64,000 nt of DNA, from NCBI RefSeq assembly GCF_011516735.1, contig NZ_WOSX01000006.1, positions 62,001 through 126,000 of the forward strand. Direction: 5' to 3'. Positions within the stretch are counted from its first letter, which is position 1, and the number at the start of each line of letters is the position of its first letter. This document shows, one piece after another, positions 58,019-64,000 of this stretch. This DNA is from Acetobacter fallax. Lineage in GTDB: Bacteria; Pseudomonadota; Alphaproteobacteria; Acetobacterales; Acetobacteraceae. The position numbers and the translations under genes are program-made. The notes under the pieces are model-generated. The model worked only from the letters and a program-made list of their open reading frames with translations, did no database searches and was not told the DNA's origin.

Positions 58019-58661
58019 TGATATGTCGTGATATATCTGATTTGTTATCTGTTAGTTCTACTCTCGATTGTCGCATAATCTGCACACCTCCACTAATACC
58101 AAGCATCGCAAGGATGGCAGCTACCGCAATATCCGGCCACGCAGAACGAGTGCCAAACACGCCCAGAGCTGCCAGCACAACGGCAACATTTCCGATCGCA
58201 TCATTACGAGAGCAGATCCATACAGAACGGCGGTTGGCATCACCTTTCCGGTGTGTCCATAATATGAGGGCACAGGCCAGATTGACCGCGAGGGCAAGCA
58301 GACCAATGCCGCCCATTGCGTCTGGGTGAGGCGGATGGTTGCTGTTCATTACTATCCACCCAGCATTGGCCATTACCCATAGCCCAGCCATGAACAGGGT
58401 CAGGCCTTTCAGAAAGGCCGCGCCAGCTCGCCATCGCAATGCCATTCCGGCAACACTGAGGCTTATTGCGTAGTTGGCGCTGTCGCCAAGGAAATCAATC
58501 GCGTCCGCCTGTACGGATGCAGATCCAACCGACACGCCAGCCCCAGCTTCAACGGCAAACATGCTGGCATTGAGAAAAAGCGCGATCAGGAGCGCTCTCC
58601 GCCATGATTTATTGATTGGTAGCGGCGTATCTGTGCATCCACCACAGCATCCTCCTGCCAT
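58011..58661 (-). CDS. Cation diffusion facilitator family metal transporter
   Basis: 216-residue CDF-type divalent-metal/proton antiporter. The N-terminal MAGGCCGGCTD offers a Cys metal-capture motif. Transport-site acids are in QADAIDFLGDSANY and CSRNDAIGNVAVVLAAL, the latter with Asn where His or Asp is more common. About six helices. ATG at 58661 has AGGGAGG 7 bases upstream; longer frames begin inside the operator (58690-58725) and are rejected. It is the first gene of the efflux operon, before the outer-membrane, adaptor and permease genes. Confidence 0.88.
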   Translation of the reverse strand: MAGGCCGGCTDTPLPINKSWRRALLIALFLNASMFAVEAGAGVSVGSASVQADAIDFLGDSANYAISLSVAGMALRWRAGAAFLKGLTLFMAGLWVMANAGWIVMNSNHPPHPDAMGGIGLLALAVNLACALILWTHRKGDANRRSVWICSRNDAIGNVAVVLAALGVFGTRSAWPDIAVAAILAMLGISGGVQIMRQSRVELTDNKSDISRHINV

Positions 58662-58693
58662 CCAGCGCCTCCCTGACGAATCATCTGTTTTAA

Positions 58694-58724
58694 TGTATGC
58701 TCCCTGTAGCAACTACAGGGTCAA
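58694..58724 (-). promoter_or_regulatory. MerR-type promoter/operator of the metal efflux operon
   Basis: On the minus strand a -35 box TTGACC (58719-58724) and a -10 box CATACA (58694-58699) are separated by 19 bases, the long spacing typical of MerR promoters. Over the spacer lies the perfect dyad CCCTGTAG-CAA-CTACAGGG (58702-58720), the CadR/PbrR/ZntR-like operator. Metal-loaded MerR would twist it and activate the CDF-led operon. Confidence 0.9.
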
Positions 58725-58734
58725 GAGGCAGGGA

Positions 58735-59133
58735 ATGCGATCGATTGGTGCCTTGGGGAAGGCGACGAATACCAAAGTCGAGACGATCCGCTATTACGAA
58801 CGGATCGGTCTTCTGGCTCCGCCACAGCGGACCGATGGCAATTATCGCACTTATGATGATGAGGCACTCGCGAGACTGTCTTTTATTCGTCGATCTCGGG
58901 ATCTGGGTTTTTCATTAGACCAGGTAAGAGCTCTATTATCCCTAACGGATCAGGGAACCCAGGATTGTAAGACAGTTGATAGAATTGCTCGTGACCATAT
59001 GGCAGAAATTGAGCGCAAAATTGCGGATCTCATCGCATTGCGCCATGAACTTTCTACGATGATAGAATCATGCGGGGGAGGTAATATTTCAGAATGCCGA
59101 ATTATTGAAGCACTTTCTCCGTTTGATAATTAG
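58735..59133 (+). CDS. MerR family heavy-metal-responsive regulator
   Basis: 132 residues. The winged helix-turn-helix is in MRSIGALGKATNTKVETIRY and ERIGLLAPPQRTDGNYRTY. Metal-site cysteines are at 78, 113 and 121 (TDQGTQDCKT and ESCGGGNISEC), the three-Cys pattern of Cd/Pb/Zn sensors of the CadR/PbrR group. ATG at 58735 with AGGCAGGG upstream; longer frames run through the operator. Divergent from the CDF gene, so it probably also represses itself from the shared site. Confidence 0.92.
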   Translation: MRSIGALGKATNTKVETIRYYERIGLLAPPQRTDGNYRTYDDEALARLSFIRRSRDLGFSLDQVRALLSLTDQGTQDCKTVDRIARDHMAEIERKIADLIALRHELSTMIESCGGGNISECRIIEALSPFDN

Positions 59134-59421
59134 TTCTCCTGACTTTTTTCGCAGCCAGTCGATTCTGCATTTGACGGAAGATTACCCGAAATAGTTATGC
59201 GGCCTCATCCTCACGTGTCAGAATCTGAAAAATCCTCATGGAAAATTCAAGGACTATACGTGCTCCCATGGTGGCAGTTTATGATCAGGCCAGTTCTGAA
59301 GCAGACATTCGGCTTCCCCCCCCTTAGCTGCCTGTCTGCTCAATGGATCTGAAACAGACAGGCCGTAGCCGCCTTCATTTCGGACGCAGAGCCCCGCAAT
59401 CTGCATTCCCGAAAGCGGAGG
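59134..59421. other. Non-coding interval with repeat remnant
   Basis: Nearly 290 bases without a recognised gene. A diverged third copy of the cassette repeat (59361-59424) is here. The T-rich stretch GACTTTTTTCG at 59143-59153 right after merR may be the tail of a terminator, but no firm stem is visible. Confidence 0.4.
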
Positions 59422-59424
59422 TCA
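59361..59424. repeat. Third, diverged copy of the cassette repeat
   Basis: The block ACAGACAGGCCGTAGCCGCC, then TTCATTTCGGACGC and CATTCCCGAAAGCGGAG, parallels 51965-52034 (GCAGACAGGCTGCAGTCGCC, CTACATGTCGGACAT, CTTTCGCATAACGGACAT). Confidence 0.5.
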
Positions 59425-59544
59425 GAAGATCATGCGCTCGTGCAGGATGGCGACGACCAACGCTGGCCCGCTCTCACGCGGCAGGCAGAAAATGTAGTGA
59501 TGATCGACCCGCGCCATTCCTGGTTCGGGATACAGCGTGCTCAT
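59422..59544 (-). pseudogene. RelE/ParE-type toxin, C-terminal fragment
   Basis: A 40-residue frame from ATG 59544 ending RMIF. It contains MARVDHHYIFCLP and LVVAILHERMIF, the last strands and C-terminal helix of ParE/RelE toxins (usual form GRHHIFF...ILRILHERM). The N-terminal half of the toxin and the antitoxin gene are missing. A decayed module or an insertion scar. Confidence 0.6.
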
Positions 59545-59649
59545 ATTCCTGAAAGCGGACGTTTCCGGCAACCGATTTGATCACAGGATTCGGGACGCCG
59601 GGGTCGTAAGAGTGTGTCAGAGAAGACCCCGGCAAAAGGGAGGGTCATC

Positions 59650-59838
59650 ATGTTCCGTATTCAGGGTCTTGATCCGAACGAGTTCAGACATCTTATCGGC
59701 CTGTCCGATGCCGATCTCGCGGATGGCGCAGACCTCGTCTCTCTGATGGGGCGTTTCTTCACCAGCCCCGACATAGTCCATCTGCACACCCATTATGCAA
59801 AGCGGGGTTGCTACGCTGCCCATATCGTTCGAGCCTGA
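59650..59838 (+). pseudogene. DUF1203-family protein with internal deletion
   Basis: 62 residues from ATG 59650 (GGGAGGG 5 bases before). The first 27 residues (MFRIQGLDPNEFRHLIGLSD) match the beginning, and HLHTHYAKRGCYAAHIVRA the end, of the roughly 150-residue DUF1203 proteins; the middle is absent in frame. It may still be translated, but as a domain-deleted form. It ends 16 bases before the ada gene. Confidence 0.55.
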
Positions 59839-59854
59839 CTGGCCGGGAGGACAG

Positions 59855-60934
59855 ATGACCATCATAGCTTTGGATGCAGCCAGTCTGATCGAAGACGATC
59901 CGCGCTGGCAGGCGGTGATGACGCGTGACCGCACCGCTGACGGCACCTTCTGTTATTCAGTGCAAACAACAGGCGTATATTGCCGGCCTGGCTGTGCCGC
60001 GCGCCTCCCCAACCCGAAAAATGTGCGATTCCACAAGAGCATCGCAGATGCGGAAGCAGCCGGCTTCAGACCGTGCAGGCGGTGCAAACCCGACGAGCGG
60101 TCGCCCGATCAGCAGCGCGCCACCCTCGTCGCAAACGCCTGTCGTAAGATTGAAGCAGCGGAGAACGCACCGAACCTGACCGAACTGGCACATGCCTCCG
60201 GCCTGAGTCCGCATCACTTTCATCGTGTGTTCAGGGCCGTCACGGGCCTGACGCCTCGGGGATATGCGACCGCGCATCGCGCGAGACGGATAAGGGACAG
60301 CCTCACTCAGACAGAGCGGGTGACAGACGCCATCTACGACGCCGGGTTCGGGGCGGCCAGCCGCTTCTACGAGTGCGCTGATGCGATCCTCGGGATGAAG
60401 CCCGCCAGCTACCGCAATGGCGGATCAGATGCGGTGATCCGCTTCGCGATCGGGGAGTGTTCTCTCGGTCCCATTCTGGTCGCGGCCAGTGAAACAGGTG
60501 TCTGCGCGATCCTGATGGGTGACGATCCGGACGCGCTGGCACGTGACCTTCAGGACCGGTTTCCCAGGGCGACACTGGTCGGTGCCGACCCCGATTTCGA
60601 GACCGTCGTCGCGAAGGTCATTGGTTTTGTCGAGGCGCCCCGGCTCGGGCTTGATCTGCCGCTTGATGTGCGCGGCACCGCTTTCCAGCAGCGAGTCTGG
60701 CAGGCGCTTACCAGGCTGCCGGCAGGATCAACCGCCAGTTATGCTGAAATTGCCCGGGCGATCGGCGCTCCGGAAGCGGTTCGTGCCGTAGCGCGTGCCT
60801 GCGGCGCGAACGCACTGGCAGTCGCCATTCCGTGCCACAGGGTCGTCCGAAACGATGGGGCGCTCTCTGGTTATCGCTGGGGCGTGGAGCGCAAGCGCGC
60901 GCTTCTCGACCGGGAAGCGGAGCAACTCGCATGA
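59855..60934 (+). CDS. ada: Bifunctional Ada: DNA methylphosphotriester sensor and O6-alkylguanine transferase
   Basis: Adaptive response regulator and repair enzyme, 359 residues. The N-terminal zinc domain has cysteines 43, 47, 74 and 77 (TGVYCRPGC, PCRRCKP). The AraC-type helix-turn-helix is at about 105-180 (SGLSPHHFHRVFRAVTGLTP). The C-terminal methyltransferase has RALPAGSTASYAEIARAIG-like sequence and the active Cys327 in AIPCHRVVRNDGALSGYRWG. ATG at 59855 with GGGAGGACAG upstream is chosen over earlier in-frame codons. Confidence 0.95.
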   Translation: MTIIALDAASLIEDDPRWQAVMTRDRTADGTFCYSVQTTGVYCRPGCAARLPNPKNVRFHKSIADAEAAGFRPCRRCKPDERSPDQQRATLVANACRKIEAAENAPNLTELAHASGLSPHHFHRVFRAVTGLTPRGYATAHRARRIRDSLTQTERVTDAIYDAGFGAASRFYECADAILGMKPASYRNGGSDAVIRFAIGECSLGPILVAASETGVCAILMGDDPDALARDLQDRFPRATLVGADPDFETVVAKVIGFVEAPRLGLDLPLDVRGTAFQQRVWQALTRLPAGSTASYAEIARAIGAPEAVRAVARACGANALAVAIPCHRVVRNDGALSGYRWGVERKRALLDREAEQLA

Positions 60935-60974
60935 TTGAACAGATGGCACGCAGTCAGCCCAAACCCGGAAGAGA

Positions 60975-61090
60975 TCGCGGCCCCCTGCACCCCGGTCTGT
61001 CGATCAGTAAAACGGTTTGCAAAGGCGAGCCTTTGCCGGGTGCCAGGGCAGAGCCCTGCCAGTCCCGCATCTCCCGGTCTCACACAGGTC
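60975..61090. repeat. Dispersed intergenic repeat, copy D1
   Basis: Blocks CGGCCCCCTGCACCCCGGTC, AGTAAAACGGTTTGCAAAGG, GCCTTTGCCGGGTGCCAGGG and CAGAGCCCTGCC echo copies A, B and C. Confidence 0.65.
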
Positions 61091-61146
61091 AAAGGCTATA
61101 CAATGGTTACCAAAGGCTCTGTTGTCGTCAGGTGCTGGCACGTTCT

Positions 61147-61303
61147 CAGGGCGTTGCCCCGGAACCCACCAAAGGTCGCAGACCTTTGAAAACCGGCTTA
61201 TCGATCAACAGATTGGGGTGAAGGGGTCCGCGACCCCTTCCGGGCGCGGGCAGAGCCCGCTCTTGTGAAAAATCAAAGATCACACGTAACACGAACAGAG
61301 CCG
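61147..61303. repeat. Dispersed intergenic repeat, copy D2
   Basis: Blocks CAAAGGTCGCAGACCTTTG, GGGGTCCGCGACCCC, GGCGCGGGCAGAGCCCGC and TGTGAAAAATCAAAGATCAC-ACGTAAC match copy B (28417) in order. D1 and D2 together fill the space between ada and the convergent receptor gene. Short plus-strand frames here are repeat-derived and not called. Confidence 0.65.
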
Positions 61304-61448
61304 TTCAAAACCTGGTAAATACTTAAACATCTTTACCGAAGAAGGATAAAAACAGACAGCATCGCAGCTATTGATCAGACGGCCACCGGCTCATCACAGA
61401 CCGTGACAAGCCTCCTGTTCTGTCAGCCGTCATACCCGCGAAAAGCCA
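61304..61448. other. Intergenic sequence downstream of the receptor gene
   Basis: 145 bases between repeat D2 and the convergent receptor stop. No gene or clear intrinsic terminator recognised. Confidence 0.35.
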
Positions 61449-63860
61449 TCAGAACTCCGCCGATAAGGTAAAGTGATAAACCCGTGGCAATCCCGCATAC
61501 AGGCTCGATGCCGCGCCCGATGTGCCACTGGGCGCACCGGTATAAACCGACGCCCAGTAACGCTCGTTCGTAACGTTGCTGACGCCGAAACGAACGACCC
61601 ACGGAAAGCGGGCAACATTGAAGGCATACCGTGTGCCCAGTTCCAGCGTCGTATACGATCCGGTATGCAGGGTATTGGTGACATTGGCCGCGCGGTTGCC
61701 CATATAATGGACGCCCGCATTGAAAGCCCAGTGAGACGCGAAGGTGCCAAACGAAGCCGGCAGACGGTAGTCCAGTAACATGCTGGCCTGCAAAGGAGCC
61801 GCGCCAACAATCTCCTTTTTGTTGAGAGAAGATGAAGCCGCATTGACCAGTTCTGCATCCAGCCAGGTCATACCGGCAAGAACAGACAGGTTAGGCAGCA
61901 CTTCGCCCGAAATCTGGGCTTCCACACCGTAATTGCGCTGCGTTCCACCATACTGGTAAGTCTGACAGTTGACTTTGGCTGCGCAGCCTGTCGGGTCGGC
62001 GGCGGCAACATACATTGCATAAGGCGAGGTCATCCGGAAACCTGCAACGTTAAACTGCATTTTCTGATAACGCAGTTTATAGCCAACTTCATATTCCACG
62101 GAGTGTGCAATAGGCAGCGCAATGTTCGTATTGGTATAACTTGCGCTGTTGGGCGTAACAGGACCAGCTTCAACCGACCGGCCATAGGTGAAATAGATGG
62201 TCTGATTGTCGGTCGGCTTGTACATCACGCTGGCTGTCGGACTGAAAGCCGCAGAGGTGTCAAAGGTTTTTCTCAGCGGGCTGGTGGCATTGAGAGCGCC
62301 CTCCTGATTGATCCAGCTCCAGGCAAGCGTGCCCATGATCGACCAGTGTTTGTTCAGTTTCAGCGTGTCGCCCACAATAAAGGACTGACTGGTCACACTG
62401 CTGGATTTATAACGCCCGCGATAATAAGGCTGTGTCCCGCCGGACGGTGAGGAACCGTAAAGGTTGTAAGTTCCCAGGTTTTGCGCGCTCGTTACAGCCG
62501 CTGTCGGATTATAATTTCCCATCATGTAACCGTTGGTGCCGATGACGAGGTCATGCCTGACCGGCCCGGTGTAAACACGACCGTTGAAATAAGCCATGTT
62601 ACTGCCAACGCGGAAATCATCCGCGGTCGTTGTTGCTGTTGCTTTTGAACTGTACCATCCGTCGCTGCCGCGCAGTCCGGAACAGGTTTTGCTGCCGTCG
62701 CACAACGTATCGGCGACACCAAAGGACTGCCTCGCGGCGTCCTGATACAGCCCGCCCAGCGTAAAACTCCAGTCCTTGTTGATCTGGTGTTTGATCTTGG
62801 CAAGGAAAGTATTGGTTTCCATATTGTAGCCGCTCCAGTCAGGAGCCAGACGCCTGCTCAGATCCGGTGCTTCGGGTAATCTGCTCCCCCCGACCCCGGT
62901 CGCCAGAATACCAAAGGCAGGTGCCGTGCCGCGCTGGTCATATGTATAATGACTGGCATCAACTTCGATCACCGTCTTGTCGTCGAGATGGAAATCAAAA
63001 TCACCACTGACCATTTCGCGGCGTATCGAACTTCCCTGCGTATAGGCCGTGCCATCGGCATGCAGCATGTTCAGACGGTAGCCAAACCACCTGTTTCTGC
63101 CCAGACGACCGGAAATATCGCCATTGACCGTGGGGGTGCCGATGGAATCCACGCCGACTGAAAGCCGTTCGGTCCGCCTGTCGGTCGGTCGCTTGAGCGT
63201 ATATTCAAAAACACCTGCCGGGTTTTCGGGGCCATACATCGCCGCGGCCAGACCATTGAAAACCTGAAGGTTATCGACCCATTCAGCCGGGTAAGGGGTG
63301 GTGGACACCACGTTCAGCCCGTCCAGGCGGGAGTTGGCCACCACGTCGGCCTCGAACCCGCGTGACTGCGGGCGGGCCGTATTGGGGTCGCCGCGCACTT
63401 CAAGCTGCACGGAAGGCAGATACTGCGCCAGGTCATTGAGATTGCGAATCTGCTGATTGACCACAACGTCATGCGGCACGCCCATGATGGAATAAGGCGT
63501 ATCCAGCGTGTCCCGATTACCAAGCGGTCCAAGATAGACAATCTTGTTCATATATTTGGCGCCCGTGCCATCCGCGGCATGATGGCCGTGAACGGTCACC
63601 GTTTCGCCATTGGAACCATCCAGTATCCCGGCAATAGGGGCCATGGTGGCCTGTGTTTTGATGACTGGCGTTCTGGTGACTGGTGTTTTCGTTGCTGATG
63701 TCCTGGTGCCCGATGTTCTGGCAGCGGACGTTTTTACGGCGGCCTGTCTGCCGGTCGCGCCCTGCTGTGCAGGGGCAGGCGTTGCGGCCAGCGCCGAGGT
63801 TGTCAGCAGGAGGGCGCCAAACGTTCCGGTGATGAAAAAGGTATGAAAACGATCGTGCAT
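61449..63860 (-). CDS. TonB-dependent siderophore receptor
   Basis: 803-residue outer-membrane receptor importing a ferric siderophore with TonB energy. A signal peptide (about 25 residues) is followed by a Thr-rich linker of seven imperfect pentads (41-75). The plug domain (about 110-235) shows DTPYSIMGVPHDVVVNQQIR, NLNDLAQYLPSVQLE and GPENPAGVFEYTLKRPT. The beta barrel ends in the aromatic PRVYHFTLSAEF. No STN signalling domain is present, so it is unlikely to act with a FecR/FecI pair. ATG at 63860; no clear Shine-Dalgarno sequence precedes it. Confidence 0.92.
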   Translation of the reverse strand: MHDRFHTFFITGTFGALLLTTSALAATPAPAQQGATGRQAAVKTSAARTSGTRTSATKTPVTRTPVIKTQATMAPIAGILDGSNGETVTVHGHHAADGTGAKYMNKIVYLGPLGNRDTLDTPYSIMGVPHDVVVNQQIRNLNDLAQYLPSVQLEVRGDPNTARPQSRGFEADVVANSRLDGLNVVSTTPYPAEWVDNLQVFNGLAAAMYGPENPAGVFEYTLKRPTDRRTERLSVGVDSIGTPTVNGDISGRLGRNRWFGYRLNMLHADGTAYTQGSSIRREMVSGDFDFHLDDKTVIEVDASHYTYDQRGTAPAFGILATGVGGSRLPEAPDLSRRLAPDWSGYNMETNTFLAKIKHQINKDWSFTLGGLYQDAARQSFGVADTLCDGSKTCSGLRGSDGWYSSKATATTTADDFRVGSNMAYFNGRVYTGPVRHDLVIGTNGYMMGNYNPTAAVTSAQNLGTYNLYGSSPSGGTQPYYRGRYKSSSVTSQSFIVGDTLKLNKHWSIMGTLAWSWINQEGALNATSPLRKTFDTSAAFSPTASVMYKPTDNQTIYFTYGRSVEAGPVTPNSASYTNTNIALPIAHSVEYEVGYKLRYQKMQFNVAGFRMTSPYAMYVAAADPTGCAAKVNCQTYQYGGTQRNYGVEAQISGEVLPNLSVLAGMTWLDAELVNAASSSLNKKEIVGAAPLQASMLLDYRLPASFGTFASHWAFNAGVHYMGNRAANVTNTLHTGSYTTLELGTRYAFNVARFPWVVRFGVSNVTNERYWASVYTGAPSGTSGAASSLYAGLPRVYHFTLSAEF
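63636..63740 (-). repeat. 15-bp tandem repeats coding a Thr/Lys/Arg pentad linker
   Basis: Seven imperfect units coding AVKTS, AARTS, GTRTS, ATKTP, VTRTP, VIKTQ and ATMAP lie between the signal peptide and the plug of the receptor. The repeats are diverged at codon level, so length could change by slippage. Confidence 0.75.
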
Positions 63861-64000
63861 AGATCAGGCAGGCCCGCGATATGAATAAAGAACAGGAGGT
63901 GCCCTTCTGCCGTGCCGGATATGGGGCTGTCTATATATCTCCGTGCATAAACCTGTATATGGATGAATATAATCACAGAGTGATGCCAGAATAATACAGT
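63861..64000. other. Upstream region of the receptor gene
   Basis: 140 bases, AT-rich at 63930-64000 (on the minus strand upstream of the receptor). It probably contains the iron-regulated promoter; no convincing Fur box can be confirmed by eye. Confidence 0.35.

Noticed and set aside
58662..58712. Longer CDF protein starting at TTG 58712
   Set aside because: That start lies inside the MerR operator and upstream of the expected transcription start; ATG 58661 has a strong ribosome binding site.
61097..61300. Small plus-strand frames in the repeats after ada
   Set aside because: They are translations of the palindromic intergenic repeats, which recur in non-coding positions elsewhere.
1..64000. 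CRISPR array or complete prophage
   Set aside because: No regularly spaced direct repeats with unique spacers, and no integrase, capsid or terminase genes were seen.

Overview
The window looks like the chromosome of an alphaproteobacterium of the acetic acid bacteria (Acetobacteraceae). The grounds are a long nuo operon running straight into birA, coaX and rnj, a his cluster carrying a DUF2628-type gene and a GNAT gene, a short alphaproteobacterial-type prolyl-tRNA synthetase, a GC-rich core, and dispersed intergenic repeats of a kind I associate with Acetobacteraceae. Species is not assigned.

Layout. 0.1 kb: tRNA-Val(TAC). 0.7-13.7 kb: respiratory complex I operon nuoA to nuoN, in which nuoM is missing and replaced by a 17-codon ORF that keeps both junctions to nuoL and nuoN. 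13.7-17.0 kb: birA, coaX and ribonuclease J, closed by a terminator. 17.4-20.6 kb: proS and the Lol lipoprotein-export genes. 20.6-25.7 kb: a glycosyltransferase-associated GINT1-like protein, an orphan phage-tail-like protein, a DinG-like helicase and a small unknown protein. 26-31 kb: mutL, a YaiI/UPF0178 protein, a lytic transglycosylase and glutathione-dependent formaldehyde dehydrogenase, followed by a 164-bp palindromic element. 31.2-35.4 kb: a 2OG-Fe(II) oxygenase and the ETF-quinone oxidoreductase/etfBA set, closed by a strong terminator. 35.7-41 kb: two tandem membrane GGDEF-EAL proteins. 41-43.4 kb: astA and astB on the minus strand. 43.6-48.6 kb: hisB, DUF2628, hisH, a GNAT-HisA fusion, hisF, hisE and a HIT protein.

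The right-hand 15 kb is accessory. A cassette of an HxlR regulator, an old yellow enzyme and an aldehyde dehydrogenase (broken by an in-frame stop at codon 19) lies between two related 62-bp direct repeats. Next comes an AT-richer metal-efflux island: a MerR regulator facing a CDF transporter and an RND outer membrane/adaptor/permease set across a textbook MerR operator. Decayed fragments follow (a ParE-type toxin C-terminus and an internally deleted DUF1203 protein). Then come a bifunctional Ada repair protein, an intergenic repeat cluster and a TonB-dependent siderophore receptor.

Functional logic: electrons enter through complex I and through ETF/ETF-QO to the quinone pool. The his genes form one tightly coupled unit with start/stop overlaps. 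The right arm holds locally regulated stress functions (electrophile reduction, metal efflux, alkylation repair, iron uptake). The strongest anomaly is the in-frame loss of nuoM; the next is the GNAT-HisA gene fusion. Minor starts were moved from the longest ORF wherever a Shine-Dalgarno sequence or a stop/start overlap argued for it.
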